Assembly: GCF_017163755.1 (NCBI RefSeq)
Contig: NZ_JAFIWC010000001.1
Coordinates: 124,001-188,000, forward strand
Origin: Xanthomonas sp.
GTDB lineage: Bacteria > Pseudomonadota > Gammaproteobacteria > Xanthomonadales > Xanthomonadaceae
Length of the DNA stretch: 64,000 bases
Reading direction: 5' to 3'
In this document: piece by piece, positions 7,804 to 17,116 of the stretch
Layout: the number at the start of each line of letters is the position of its first letter
How positions within the stretch are numbered: the first letter of the stretch is position 1
The notes under the pieces: model-generated
What the model was told of the DNA's origin: nothing
Seen by the model: only the letters and a program-made list of their open reading frames with translations
The model's database searches: none
Program-made: the position numbers and the translations under genes

Positions 7804-8583
7804 ATGTCTTCCGCTTTTGGCGCCGAAACGGTGCTTGAGGTCCGTCACTGGACGGACGACTACTTCAGCTTCACCACCACCCGCAACGAAGGTTTCCGCT
7901 TCGACAACGGCCAGTTCGTGATGATCGGGCTGGAAACCGAGACGCGGCCGCTGCTGCGCGCCTATTCGATCGCCAGCGCCAACTGGGAGGAGCGGCTCGA
8001 GTTCTTCAGCATCAAGGTGCCGGACGGCCCGCTGACCTCGCGCCTGCAGCACATCAAGCCGGGCGATCCGGTGCTGGTCGGCAAGAAGCCCACCGGCACG
8101 CTGCTGATCAGCGACCTGCACCCGGGCCGGCACCTGTACCTGCTCGGCACCGGCACCGGCCTGGCGCCGTGGCTGTCGGTGATCAAGGACCCGGAAACCT
8201 ACGAGCGCTTCGACAAGGTGATCCTCACCCACGGCGTGCGCTTCGAGAAGGACCTGGCCTACCGCGACTACTTCGAGAAGGACCTGCCGCAGCACGAGTT
8301 CCTTGGCGAGACGATCCGCGACAAGCTGCTGTACTACCCGGCGGTCACGCGCGAGGATTTCGCCAACCGCGGGCGCCTGACCGAACTGATCGAAAACGGG
8401 CAGATGCAGCGGACTCTCGGCCTGCCGCCGCTGGACCCGGAGCACGACCGCGCGATGATCTGCGGCAGCCCGCAGATGCTGGCCGACCTGCGGCAGACGC
8501 TGGACGCGCGCGGCTTCGTCGCCTCGTCGCGGATCGGCACGCCCGGCCACTACGTGTTCGAGCGCGCGTTCGTCGAGAAGTAG
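7804..8583 (+). CDS. fpr: Ferredoxin--NADP(+) reductase
   Basis: 259 residues, the usual length of bacterial Fpr, a cytoplasmic FAD enzyme that passes electrons between NADPH and ferredoxin or flavodoxin. FAD-binding RAYSIAS lies near residue 56, the phosphate/NADP motif GTGTGLAPWLS near residues 115-125, and ICGSPQMLADLR near 219. The C-terminus ends VFERAFVEK, typical of the bacterial subclass that ends in an aromatic-poor Lys tail. A 19-bp Fur-like palindrome precedes it. It is a single-gene unit followed by a large inverted repeat. Confidence 0.96.
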   Translation: MSSAFGAETVLEVRHWTDDYFSFTTTRNEGFRFDNGQFVMIGLETETRPLLRAYSIASANWEERLEFFSIKVPDGPLTSRLQHIKPGDPVLVGKKPTGTLLISDLHPGRHLYLLGTGTGLAPWLSVIKDPETYERFDKVILTHGVRFEKDLAYRDYFEKDLPQHEFLGETIRDKLLYYPAVTREDFANRGRLTELIENGQMQRTLGLPPLDPEHDRAMICGSPQMLADLRQTLDARGFVASSRIGTPGHYVFERAFVEK

Positions 8584-8636
8584 CGCGGCGCGGAAACGGG
8601 TGCTCACGCGTTGCAGACATATCGCGGGCGATCCCT

Positions 8637-8700
8637 TGTGGGAGGGGCTTCAGCCCCGACGCTTTGCAGGTAAGGCGTCGGGGCTGAAGCCCCTCCCACA
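8637..8700. repeat. REP-type element, perfect 26-bp inverted repeat
   Basis: Arms 8637-8662 and 8675-8700 are exact reverse complements of 26 bp separated by a 12-nt loop. The arm begins TGTGGGAGGGGCTTCAG and is a variant of the GTAGGAGCGGCTTCAG repeat scattered through Xanthomonadaceae genomes. It lies between the convergent fpr and glutathione peroxidase genes and could also end transcripts or protect RNA 3' ends. A related, degenerate copy is at 38860-38931. Confidence 0.8.
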
Positions 8701-8735
8701 CAAAGAAGGGCCGCATCGCCTACTACCCATTGCGC

Positions 8736-9227
8736 TCAGCCCAGCGCGCGCTCGATATCGCCGGCCAGCGACTCGGGCGTGTCGGTCGGCGCGTAGCGCG
8801 CCAGCACCTGGCCGTCGCGTCCGACCAGGAACTTGCTGAAGTTCCACTTGATCGCGGCGATGCCCAGCAGCCCCGAGCGCTGCTGCTTGAGCCACTGCCA
8901 CAGCGGATGCGCGGCCTGGCCGTTGACCTGCACCTTGGCGAACAGCGGGAAGCCCACCTCGTAGGTCAGCGTGCAGAACTGCTTGATCTCGTCGGCGCTG
9001 CCCGGCTCCTGGTGGCCGAACTGGTCGCAGGGGAAGCCGAGCACCACCAGGCCGCGCTCGCGATAGCGGCGCCACAGCGCTTCCAGCCCCTCGTATTGCG
9101 GGGTGAAGCCGCACTTGGACGCGACATTGACGATCAGCAGCACCTGGCCGGTGTAGTCGGCCAGCGGCTGCGGGCGGCCATCGATGTCGGTGGCGGTGAA
9201 GTCGTAGGCGGTGGTCGGCGTGCTCAT
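8736..9227 (-). CDS. Glutathione peroxidase family protein
   Basis: 163 residues, thioredoxin fold. The peroxidatic cysteine is C39 in NVASKCGFTPQY, followed by GFPCDQFGHQEPG (normally FPCNQFG; here Asp for Asn) and the WNFSKFLV segment with the conserved Trp-Asn. These mark a cysteine-type glutathione/thioredoxin peroxidase (BtuE/BsaA-like) that reduces hydroperoxides in the cytoplasm or periphery; no signal peptide is seen. The ATG lies at the stop of the upstream amidohydrolase gene (TGA at 9230-9228, ATG at 9227-9225), so translation is probably coupled. Confidence 0.94.
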   Translation of the reverse strand: MSTPTTAYDFTATDIDGRPQPLADYTGQVLLIVNVASKCGFTPQYEGLEALWRRYRERGLVVLGFPCDQFGHQEPGSADEIKQFCTLTYEVGFPLFAKVQVNGQAAHPLWQWLKQQRSGLLGIAAIKWNFSKFLVGRDGQVLARYAPTDTPESLAGDIERALG

Positions 9228-11270
9228 TCAATCCTCGGCGGCGACGATGCGCACGGGCGCGGCGAACGGTTCGATGCCCAGCGCGGCGTAGACCTCGCTC
9301 GGGTAGTACGCCGTGCCCTGCTTGAGCACCAGCGCGACCTTGCGCAGGTCGCCGATGTCGCGGGTCGGGTCGCCGTCGACCAGGATCAGGTCGGCGCGCT
9401 TGCCCGGGGTGATCGAACCGCGGCTGTCCAGCGTGCGCGAGTACTTGGCGCCGTTCCAGGTCGCCACCTGCAGCGCCTGCGACGGGGTCAGCCCGGCCTG
9501 CACGTACAGTTCCAGCTCGCGCTGCAGGGTGAAGCCGGGAGTGGCGTCGGTGCCGGCCACCAGCGGCACGCCGGCCTGGTACAGGCGGCCGACGAAGGCG
9601 ACCATCTTCTCGTAGGAACGGTTGTACAGCGCGGCGCTGGCGTCGTCGGGAATGTCGAACTCGGCCGCGCGCAGGCCGCGCTGCACGTCCGGCGGCAGGT
9701 GCGAGGCGACCGCGGCGTAGGCCTGCGACAGTTCGCCCGGACGCTGGCGGATGAAATCGAAGGTGGCCACGGTCGCGTCGATCACGATCTGGCGCCTGGC
9801 CAGTTCCTGCACGAACTGGCGCACCGGCGCAGAATCGAAATCCAGGTCGGCGGTGCGCTTGGCCGGCAGGTAGAAGCGCTCCAGCGTGCGCGTGTCGGTC
9901 TCGTGGGTGGCGTAGAAGTTCAGCAGCACCTGGTTGATGTGCTGGATCTCGTCGTAACCCTGCTCCACCGCCTCGTGCGCGAGCATGTGCACGGGAATGT
10001 GGCCGCTCACGCGCAGGCCCTTGGCGTGCGCGCGCGCCGCGGTGTCGCGCAGCAGCGCCTGCGGGAACGAATTGTAGATCTTGACCCCGGCGTAGCCGTT
10101 CGCCGCGTACCAGTCCACCGCCGCGTCGGCCTGCGCCTGGGTGCTGACCACGAACCCATTGCGCGCCGACATCGGGCTTTCGCCTTCGAGGAAGCCGCAG
10201 GCGACCAGGCTCGGCATCAGCAGCTGCCCGGCGCGCTCTTCCTGCATCACCTGCTGCAGCGTGGCGTTGTCGTTGCCCATGTCGCGCACCGTGGTGACGC
10301 CGGCGGCCAGGTGCAGGCCGCCGTCCCAGCGCCCGACATGGCCGTGCATGTCGAACAGTCCCGGCAACAGCACCCGGCCCTGCGCGTCGATCACTTGCTG
10401 CGCATCGGCGCCGCCGGTGCCGGCGGCGCCCACCGACACGATCGTGCCGTCGCGCACCAGCACGTCCGCCGCCGCGCCCAGCGTGGCGCGCTCGCTGTCG
10501 AACACGCGTGCGTTGCGGATCAGCGTGGTGCCCGGCAGGCGATGCGCCAGCTTGCGCTGCAGCTCGACCAGGGCCGTGGCCTCGGCCTGCTTCTGCGCGG
10601 CCTCCAGTGCCGCCGCGTCGCTTTCGTAGCCGGTCTCGATCAGCTGCAGCCAGCCCGGCGCGATGAACGCGAACAGCCGCGGCGCCGCATCGGTGGTGAG
10701 CCAGGCGAAGGTGGGGGTGAAGCCGACGCCGGTGAGCGCCACCAGTTGCACCTGCCGCGCCGCACCGCCCTTGCCCACCTGCGCCTGCACCAGCTTGCGC
10801 ATGGTCAGCGTGCCGCTCGGGATCAGCGGCAGCTTGCCGTCGGCGCGCCGGGTCAGCGCGGTCACCGCTGCCGAGGTCGACGCCGGCGTGCCGCCCAGCG
10901 GCCAGTACTGCGCGCTGCCGGCGAGCGTCTGTTGGCCCTGGTCGGAGGTGGTCTTCCACTGCACCCGATTGCCATCGCGGGTGAATCGCTCGTTCACCGG
11001 CGCACCGAAGGTCGAGGTGCCCTGCACCTGATACGAAGCGAACGTGCCGTCCTCGGCGAGCGTGTATTGCTCCTTCAGCTCCGGGCCGCGGCCGTTGTCC
11101 TTGAATACGTAATCCACGCGGGTGACTCCGTCCTCGCCGGTGCTGACCGTCTGCTGCCCGGCCTGCTTGCCGCCGTCGACCAGCGCCACATAGCGCAACG
11201 TCTGCGCCGACCCTGCAGGCGCCGCCAGCGCCGCGCACATCACGATGCAACAGCCGAGTACCGATTTCAT
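9228..11270 (-). CDS. Secreted amidohydrolase family protein
   Basis: 680 residues. The signal peptide runs to about residue 24 (MKSVLGCCIVMCAALAAPAG, SAQ). About 250 residues of unassigned N-terminal domain precede the amidohydrolase barrel, which starts at TLIRNARVFDSERA and has the metal motif LLPGLFDMHGHVGRWD (HxH), SGHIPVHM with a metal His, and GTDATPGFTLQRELELY with the catalytic Asp. The C-terminus has GSITPGKRADLILVDGDP, the usual return to the beta-sandwich. This is the imidazolonepropionase/prolidase-like group acting on a cyclic or peptide amide in the periplasm; the substrate is unknown. The start was set by the signal peptide. Confidence 0.88.
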   Translation of the reverse strand: MKSVLGCCIVMCAALAAPAGSAQTLRYVALVDGGKQAGQQTVSTGEDGVTRVDYVFKDNGRGPELKEQYTLAEDGTFASYQVQGTSTFGAPVNERFTRDGNRVQWKTTSDQGQQTLAGSAQYWPLGGTPASTSAAVTALTRRADGKLPLIPSGTLTMRKLVQAQVGKGGAARQVQLVALTGVGFTPTFAWLTTDAAPRLFAFIAPGWLQLIETGYESDAAALEAAQKQAEATALVELQRKLAHRLPGTTLIRNARVFDSERATLGAAADVLVRDGTIVSVGAAGTGGADAQQVIDAQGRVLLPGLFDMHGHVGRWDGGLHLAAGVTTVRDMGNDNATLQQVMQEERAGQLLMPSLVACGFLEGESPMSARNGFVVSTQAQADAAVDWYAANGYAGVKIYNSFPQALLRDTAARAHAKGLRVSGHIPVHMLAHEAVEQGYDEIQHINQVLLNFYATHETDTRTLERFYLPAKRTADLDFDSAPVRQFVQELARRQIVIDATVATFDFIRQRPGELSQAYAAVASHLPPDVQRGLRAAEFDIPDDASAALYNRSYEKMVAFVGRLYQAGVPLVAGTDATPGFTLQRELELYVQAGLTPSQALQVATWNGAKYSRTLDSRGSITPGKRADLILVDGDPTRDIGDLRKVALVLKQGTAYYPSEVYAALGIEPFAAPVRIVAAED

Positions 11271-11411
11271 CGACGTCTCCCGCGGCCGATGGCCGCCGTC
11301 TAGAGGGGATGCGGGGGATTGCGCTGCGTCCGCTATAAGACCCGTTGCCCTGGGCAAAGGCAATAGCGCGCGCCACTTGCCGGTGCGCTGCGGCGCCAAC
11401 ACAATCGGCGC

Positions 11412-12014
11412 ATGCCGCTGCCCGCCCCGCCGCCGGAAACCGTCACCGACCTGTACCTGCACGTACGCGTGCTGCTGGGCATGGTGATGGGCCTGGGCCT
11501 GACCCACCTGCTGCGGAATTTCGCCCGGATCATCGAACGCCCGCGGCACAAGCCGGTGTATGCGGTGCACCTGCTGTGGGCGACCTACCTGTTCGTGTAC
11601 CTGCTGCACTTCTGGTGGTGGGAGTTCCGCCTGGCCGGCGTGCGCCAGTGGACCTTCGAGCTGTATCTGTTCGTCACCTTGTACGCGCTGCTGCTGTACC
11701 TGCTGTGCGCGCTGGCGTTCCCCGAGGACCTGTCCGACTACCCGACCTGGCGCGACTACTACGACTCGCGCCGGCGCTGGTTCTTCGGCCTGCTGACGCT
11801 GGCCTGCGGGTTCGACCTGGCCGACACCTGGCTCAAGGGCGCCGGCTATTTCCGCAGTTTCGGCCCGGAGCTGTACCTGTACAGCGGCGCGATGATGGCC
11901 GGCTGCGCGATCGCCATGGCCACCCGCAACCGCGCCTACCATGCCGCATTCGTGGTCGCCGCGCTGCTGTACCGGCTGTCGTGGATCGTGCGCCAGTACG
12001 ACACGCTGCTGTGA
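11412..12014 (+). CDS. Polytopic membrane protein of unknown function
   Basis: 200 residues with about five predicted helices: VLLGMVMGLGLTHLL (about 20-35), AVHLLWATYLFVYLLHF (50-68), FELYLFVTLYALLLYLLCAL (80-100), FFGLLTLACGFDLADTW (118-134) and MMAGCAIAMA plus AAFVVAALLYRL near the end. An EFRLAGVRQW loop and many charged loops lie between them. I do not recognise the family. It is divergent from the amidohydrolase gene (141 bp between) and lies 115 bp before the M3 peptidase gene. The codon pattern looks native. Confidence 0.75.
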   Translation: MPLPAPPPETVTDLYLHVRVLLGMVMGLGLTHLLRNFARIIERPRHKPVYAVHLLWATYLFVYLLHFWWWEFRLAGVRQWTFELYLFVTLYALLLYLLCALAFPEDLSDYPTWRDYYDSRRRWFFGLLTLACGFDLADTWLKGAGYFRSFGPELYLYSGAMMAGCAIAMATRNRAYHAAFVVAALLYRLSWIVRQYDTLL

Positions 12015-12129
12015 GCCAGGCCCGCCCCCGGCCGCCGCGCCCGCACCGCCGGCCATGGCTTTAGTCACGGGCCGCGCCAGCGCCGCTGCGGTAGCCTTGG
12101 GACTTCCACCCATTGCTGGACCGTTCTTG

Positions 12130-14325
12130 ATGACCACCCGCCTCGCTCTTGCCCTCGCCGCCACGCTGGGACTCGCCATGCCTGCCTTTTCCGACGCCGC
12201 CACGCCCGCCGCCGCGCAGCCGGCCGCCCAGGCCAACCCGTTCTTCGCGCAGAGCCCGCTGCCGCTGCACTACCCGCAGTTCGACAAGATCCGCGACAGC
12301 GACTTCGCACCGGCCTTCGACACCGGCATGGCGCAGCAGCTGAAGGAAGTGGAGGCGATCGCCAACGATCCGGCCGCGCCCAGTTTCGACAACACCATCA
12401 TCGCGCTGGAAAAGAGCGGGCAGGTGCTCGACCGCGCGACCACCGTGTTCTTCAACCTGGTCGGCGCCGACACCAACGACACGCGCAAAAAGCTGCAGGC
12501 CGACTATTCCGGCAAGTTCGCCGCGCACCGCGACGCGATCTCGCTCAACGGCAAGCTGTTCGCGCGCATCCAGAAGCTCTACGACACCCGCAAGCAGCTC
12601 GGCCTGGATGCGCAGGGCCTGCGCCTGGTGGAGAAGTACTACAGCGATTTCGTCCGCGACGGCGCCAAGCTGTCCGACGCCGACAAGGCCAAGCTGAAGG
12701 CGATGAACGCCGAGCTGGCGAGCCTGGGCACCCAGTTCAGCCAGAACGTGCTCAACGAGGTCAACGCCTCGGCGGTGGTGGTCGACGACGTCAAGCAGCT
12801 CGACGGCCTGTCCGAGGCGCAGATCGCCGCCGCGGCCGAAGCGGCCAAGGCGCGCAAGCTCGACGGCAAGTACGTGATCGCGCTGCTCAACACCACCGGC
12901 CAGCCGCCGCTGAGCCAGCTCAAGGACCGCGCGCTGCGGCAGAAGATCTACCAGGCCTCGGTGACGCGCGGCAGCCGCGGCGGCCAGTACGACAACACCG
13001 CGCTGGTGTCGCGGATCATGAGCCTGCGCGCCGAGCGCGCCAAGCTGCTGGGCTATCCGAACCACGCGACCTATTCGCTGGAAGACCAGACCGCCAAGAC
13101 CCCCGAAGCGGTCAACGCGATGCTCGGCAAGCTGGCGCCGGCCGCGGTGGCCAACGCCAAGCGCGAGGCCGCCGACCTGCAGGCGATGATCGACCAGGAA
13201 CAGAAGGCGGCCGGCCAGCCCAGCTTCAAGCTCGAGGCCTGGGACTGGGCCTACTACAGCGAGAAGGTGCGCCAGGCCAAGTTCAACTTCGACGAAGCGC
13301 AGCTCAAGCCGTACTTCGAGCTGAAGAACGTGCTGGAGAACGGCGTGTTCTACGCCGCCAACCAGGAGTACGGGCTGACCTTCAAGCAGCGCACCGACCT
13401 GCCGACCTACCGCGACGACCTGCTGGTCTACGACGTGTTCGACGCCGACGGCAGCCAGCTGGCGATCTTCATCGCCGACATGTACGCGCGCGAATCCAAG
13501 CGCGGCGGCGCGTGGATGAACTCCTACGTGTCGCAGTCGGCGCTGACCGGGTTCAAGCCGGTGGTCGCCAACCACCTCAACATCCCCAAGCCGCCCGCCG
13601 GCCAGCCGACGCTGCTGACCTGGGACGAGGTCACCACCACCTTCCACGAATTCGGCCATGCGCTGCACGGCATGTTCTCGAACGTGAAGTACCCCTACTT
13701 CTCCGGCACCAGCGTGCCGCGCGACTTCGTCGAGTTCCCGTCGCAGGTCAACGAGATGTGGGCCGACTATCCGTCGATCCTCAAGCACTACGCCAAGCAC
13801 TACCAGAGCGGCGAGCCGATGCCGCAGGCGCTGCTGGACAAGGTGATCGCCGCGTCCAAGTTCAACCAGGGCTTCGCCACCACCGAATACCTGGGCGCGG
13901 CGATGCTGGACCAGCGCTGGCACCAGCTGGCGGTCGGCCAGGTGCCGCCGGCCGCCGGGGTGATGGAGTTCGAAGCCAAGGCGCTGGCCGCCGACGGCAT
14001 CGCCTACGCGCCGGTGCCGCCGCGCTACCGCACGCCGTACTTCAGCCACATCATGGGCGGCTACGCGGCCGGCTACTACGCCTACATCTGGTCGGAGGTG
14101 CTCGACGCCAACACCCAGGAATGGTTCCGCGAGCACGGCGGGCTGAGCCGCGCCAACGGCGACCGCTTCCGGCAGACGCTGCTGTCGCGCGGCGGCAGCG
14201 TCGATGCGATGCAGCTGTTCCAGGACTTCGCCGGGCATGCGCCGAAGATCGAGCCGTTGCTGAAGAAGCGCGGGCTCGACGTGACTTCCGACGGGCAGAT
14301 CCCGACCCAGGACGAGAAGCGCTGA
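12130..14325 (+). CDS. dcp: M3 family metallopeptidase (dipeptidyl carboxypeptidase/oligopeptidase)
   Basis: 731 residues with a signal peptide (MTTRLALALAATLGLAMPAF, SDA). The zinc site is HEFGH (506-510) in TTFHEFGHALHGMFSNV, with the third ligand Glu in FVEFPSQVNEMW. The C-terminal PYFSHIMGGYAAGYYAYIWSEVLDA segment contains the substrate-binding Tyr/Gly motif typical of Dcp/OpdA enzymes. It cleaves short peptides, here probably in the periplasm because of the signal peptide. The next feature is a strong terminator at 14358, so the gene ends its unit. The symbol is by family; OpdA-type specificity is possible. Confidence 0.92.
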   Translation: MTTRLALALAATLGLAMPAFSDAATPAAAQPAAQANPFFAQSPLPLHYPQFDKIRDSDFAPAFDTGMAQQLKEVEAIANDPAAPSFDNTIIALEKSGQVLDRATTVFFNLVGADTNDTRKKLQADYSGKFAAHRDAISLNGKLFARIQKLYDTRKQLGLDAQGLRLVEKYYSDFVRDGAKLSDADKAKLKAMNAELASLGTQFSQNVLNEVNASAVVVDDVKQLDGLSEAQIAAAAEAAKARKLDGKYVIALLNTTGQPPLSQLKDRALRQKIYQASVTRGSRGGQYDNTALVSRIMSLRAERAKLLGYPNHATYSLEDQTAKTPEAVNAMLGKLAPAAVANAKREAADLQAMIDQEQKAAGQPSFKLEAWDWAYYSEKVRQAKFNFDEAQLKPYFELKNVLENGVFYAANQEYGLTFKQRTDLPTYRDDLLVYDVFDADGSQLAIFIADMYARESKRGGAWMNSYVSQSALTGFKPVVANHLNIPKPPAGQPTLLTWDEVTTTFHEFGHALHGMFSNVKYPYFSGTSVPRDFVEFPSQVNEMWADYPSILKHYAKHYQSGEPMPQALLDKVIAASKFNQGFATTEYLGAAMLDQRWHQLAVGQVPPAAGVMEFEAKALAADGIAYAPVPPRYRTPYFSHIMGGYAAGYYAYIWSEVLDANTQEWFREHGGLSRANGDRFRQTLLSRGGSVDAMQLFQDFAGHAPKIEPLLKKRGLDVTSDGQIPTQDEKR

Positions 14326-14357
14326 CCGCGTCCGGTCCCCGCCGCTGACACGGACGG

Positions 14358-14387
14358 ACGCCCGGCACTGCCGGGCGTTCTCTTTTC
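14358..14387 (+). terminator. Intrinsic terminator after the M3 peptidase gene
   Basis: ACGCCCGGC, loop ACT, GCCGGGCGT, then TCTCTTTT: a 9-bp G+C stem followed by a T-rich run, 32 bp after the stop codon. Confidence 0.85.
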
Positions 14388-14414
14388 CGCTCATCAACAC
14401 GCCTTTCTGGTGCC

Positions 14415-14744
14415 ATGACCCCCAAAGAATTGCTGGACGCCGCGGCAAAGCGGCCCACCGTCTCTTCGCTTGACGAGGAGCTGAAGCTGATCCGCGACAT
14501 CCAGGCGCTGGACCTGGCCGACATCGAGGCCGACCTGCCGGCGCTCGTGGCGCTCATCGAGATCGTGCAGACCTCGCATGCGGACAACGGAATCTTCGAG
14601 ATGGGCGAGGCCGAGGAAGCGCTCACCGTCGGGTTCTTCCGCTGGATCCAGTCGATCGAGGCGAAGACCGACGCATCGCTCGCAAGGCATGCCGACGGCC
14701 TGGAGCTGACGCGCGCCGATCTGGCCGGGAAGATGCCGGACTGA
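14415..14744 (+). CDS. Conserved small acidic protein of unknown function
   Basis: 109 residues, MTPKELLDAAAKRP start, mostly helical and acidic, with no signal peptide or membrane segment. Leucine-rich stretches (DLADIEADLPALVALIEIV) and an FRWIQSIEAK segment are visible; I do not recognise the family. It starts 28 bp after the terminator of the M3 peptidase gene, so it has its own transcription. Codon use is like that of its neighbours, which supports a real gene. The following 315 bp carry no gene. Confidence 0.6.
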   Translation: MTPKELLDAAAKRPTVSSLDEELKLIRDIQALDLADIEADLPALVALIEIVQTSHADNGIFEMGEAEEALTVGFFRWIQSIEAKTDASLARHADGLELTRADLAGKMPD

Positions 14745-15059
14745 TTGAAGGACGGCTCGGTCAACGCAGGCGCCCTCACCCCTCCGCCTTGATCGTTCGC
14801 TCCCGCCCGGCCGTTCTGTGGCGGCGATGCATGCGATCGCCAGCAAAGAATCCACGCATGTCAGAGATGCACCAGCCGCCGCCGCTCCTATCCTTGCGGC
14901 GCGGCGCCAGCGCGCTCTGCCGCGCTTTGCATGCTGAGCCTGAGCATTCGCAACAAGCCAAGCGTGTGGCGCCTGTCTGGATCGAAATTCGCCAGGACGT
15001 CTCCTCCGTTCGCCTGCACCGAACGCGGAGCCCGCCGGCATTTCGTCCGCGCCGCCGCG
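14745..15059. other. Gene-free stretch
   Basis: 315 bp between the small acidic protein and the end of the cyclopropane synthase-like gene. I see no coding pattern on either strand, no clear terminator and no repeat. It contains CGCTCC/CTTGCG-rich tracts with slightly lower G+C near 14930-15010. Confidence 0.5.
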
Positions 15060-16175
15060 CTAGCGCGGGGCCACGTAGCCGCCGGGCACGCCCCGTGGCG
15101 ACAGCACCAGCTGCCACAGCTGCGCGCGGCGCACGCGGAAGCTGGCCATCGAAGCGGCCAGGTAGAAGCGCCACATCCGGCGGAAGCGCTCGTCGTAGCG
15201 CTCGCCCAGCCGCGGCCAGGCGCGCTCGATGTTGTCGCGCCAGGCCTGCAGCGTGCGGTCGTAGTCGGCGCCGAAATTGTGCCAGTCCTCGATCACGAAG
15301 CGCCCTTCCAGCGCCGCGCCGAGCTGCCTGGCCGACGGCAGCATCGAGTTGGGAAAGATGTAGCGCGCGATCCACGGGTCGGTGCGCCGCCGCGACACGT
15401 TGCCGCCGATGCTGTGCAGCAGGAACAGGCCGTCCGGCGCCAGGCAGCGCCGGACCACGTCGAAATAGTCGCGGTAGTTCTTCTCGCCCACGTGCTCGAA
15501 CATGCCGATCGAGAACACCGCGTCGTAGCGTTCGTCCAGCTCGCGGTAGTCCTGCAGGCGGAACTCCAGCGGCAACCCGGCGCACAGCTGCCGCGCGAAT
15601 CCGGCCTGCTCGGCGGACACGGTGATGCCCACGCCGTGCACGCCGTAGCGTTGCGCGGCGAACTTCAACGCCTCGCCCCAGCCGCAACCGATGTCGAGCA
15701 CGCGCATGCCGGGCCGCAGCCGCAGCTTGCGGCACACCAGGTCCAGCTTCGCCTCCTGCGCCGCGTCCAGATCCGCTGCCTGGCGCCAGTAGCCGCAACT
15801 GTAGACCAGCCGGCGGCCCAGCATCGCCTGGTACAGGTCGTTGCCCAGGTCGTAGTGGCGGCGCCCCACCGCATAGCTGCGGCGGCCGCGCTGCAGGTTG
15901 AACACGCGCGCGCACAGCGCCCGCCACAGGTCGCCCACGCCGCGCACGCGGCGTTCCAGGTCCGCGCCGATCAGCTGCGCCAGCGTCCGGTCCAGCGCGC
16001 CGGCGTCCCACCAGCCGTCCATGTAGCTTTCGCCCAGGCCCAGCGAGCCGTGCGCCAGCACCCGCGCGTAGAAGCGCCGGTCGTGCACGACGATGTCCTG
16101 GGCGCGGCCGCCGCCGATACGCACGTCGGCGCCGGCCAGAAGTTCGACGACACGACGCTGCAGCGGCCCTGCCAT
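15060..16175 (-). CDS. cfa: Cyclopropane-fatty-acyl-phospholipid synthase-like SAM methyltransferase
   Basis: 371 residues, near the length of E. coli Cfa (382). The N-terminal part ends with YDLGNDLYQAMLG and YSCGYW, the family's substrate-side motif; the SAM domain has VLDIGCGWGEALKFAA, GVGITVSAEQ, FSIGMFEHVGEKNY and FLLHSIG. The C-terminus has FRVRRAQLWQLVLSPRG. The enzyme adds a methylene group from SAM to double bonds of membrane phospholipid acyl chains. The ATG at 16175 was chosen because upstream codons overlap the adjacent gene and lack homology. It lies 10 bp after the DUF3298 lipoprotein gene, so cotranscription is likely. Confidence 0.93.
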   Translation of the reverse strand: MAGPLQRRVVELLAGADVRIGGGRAQDIVVHDRRFYARVLAHGSLGLGESYMDGWWDAGALDRTLAQLIGADLERRVRGVGDLWRALCARVFNLQRGRRSYAVGRRHYDLGNDLYQAMLGRRLVYSCGYWRQAADLDAAQEAKLDLVCRKLRLRPGMRVLDIGCGWGEALKFAAQRYGVHGVGITVSAEQAGFARQLCAGLPLEFRLQDYRELDERYDAVFSIGMFEHVGEKNYRDYFDVVRRCLAPDGLFLLHSIGGNVSRRRTDPWIARYIFPNSMLPSARQLGAALEGRFVIEDWHNFGADYDRTLQAWRDNIERAWPRLGERYDERFRRMWRFYLAASMASFRVRRAQLWQLVLSPRGVPGGYVAPR

Positions 16176-16185
16176 CCCGCGCCCG

Positions 16186-17034
16186 CTACGAGACGAACAG
16201 CTCCGCGTACTCCGGCGCCACCTGCGCACGCAGCACGCTGGCCGGGACGTCCACGGTCTGCGTGCCGTCGGAATACGGCCCCACCTGGTACGGCGGGAAC
16301 ACGAAGCGCAGCGCCACGATCTTGCCGGCGGCATCGACCAGCGGCTGGAACTGGCTGAAGTTCTGCGCCTGCGGCTCGGTGCCTTCGGCGATCATCTTGT
16401 CGGCGCTGCGCACCATTTCGTCGCGATCCTCCGGCGGCAGCTGCTCGGCGTCGGCGCGCGCGGCCACTGCCTGGCGCAGCTGCGCGGCCACATAGGCCGC
16501 CACCGGCGCCCAGCCCTTGGGATCGGGAATCAGCGCCTCGGCGGTCAGCATGCGCTGCTGTTGCGGCAGCCACACGAAGCGCGCCACCAGCGGCTCGCCG
16601 TGCGCACCGCCGGTGTAGCGGCTGCCGTCGGCGGCCACCGCCACCAGCGTCGGCGTGTCCAACAGTTCCTGGAACTGCAGCGACAGTTCGTACGGCGCGC
16701 GCGGGCGATCGTTGCCCAGTCCGCCGACCGCCTCCATCAGTTCGCCGCGCGCCGCCTGCGCGTACTGGCCCACCGCTTCGGCCAGGCCCGGGTACTTGTC
16801 GACCATCGGCGGATAGCTGATGCCGACCACGTAGCTGGGAGTGCGCTCGATCACGTCCTTCAGTTCCACCGGCGCCGGCGCGGCGGGCGCGGCGACCGGC
16901 GCCGGCTCCGGTGCCGCGCTCGCCGCCGGCGCCGGCGCCGGCGCGGGCGCGGCGGCCTCGCGCTGGCACGCGGCCACGCCCAGCGCCAAGGCCAATGCCG
17001 CCACCGCCACTCTCGTTCCCTGCCGCGCCTTCAC
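16186..17034 (-). CDS. DUF3298/RsiV-like lipoprotein
   Basis: 282 residues from a GTG at 17034: the peptide MKARQGTRVAVAALALALGV then AACQ gives a lipoprotein signal with the Cys at residue 23, and GAGG sits 6 nt before the GTG. An in-frame ATG at 17070 exists but has no Shine-Dalgarno sequence. A long Ala-Pro linker follows (about 25-55). The rest resembles DUF4163/DUF3298: SYVVGISYPPMVDKYPGL, TGGAHGEPLVARFVWL (the GGAHG motif), and FSQFQPLVDAAGK...FVFPPYQVGPYSDG. Related domains occur in RsiV, which binds lysozyme; binding here is not shown. Confidence 0.85.
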   Translation of the reverse strand: MKARQGTRVAVAALALALGVAACQREAAAPAPAPAPAASAAPEPAPVAAPAAPAPVELKDVIERTPSYVVGISYPPMVDKYPGLAEAVGQYAQAARGELMEAVGGLGNDRPRAPYELSLQFQELLDTPTLVAVAADGSRYTGGAHGEPLVARFVWLPQQQRMLTAEALIPDPKGWAPVAAYVAAQLRQAVAARADAEQLPPEDRDEMVRSADKMIAEGTEPQAQNFSQFQPLVDAAGKIVALRFVFPPYQVGPYSDGTQTVDVPASVLRAQVAPEYAELFVS

Positions 17035-17116
17035 CGTGTACCTCACGTCCACTGCCCCCGTGTACCGCATCGTTGGAAAGAAAGGATTATCGCGCCACCG
17101 CAGGCCCCGCGCATGC

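Noticed and set aside
14745..15059. Possible small gene on either strand
   Set aside because: Frames are short, with no ribosome-binding site and no coding bias.
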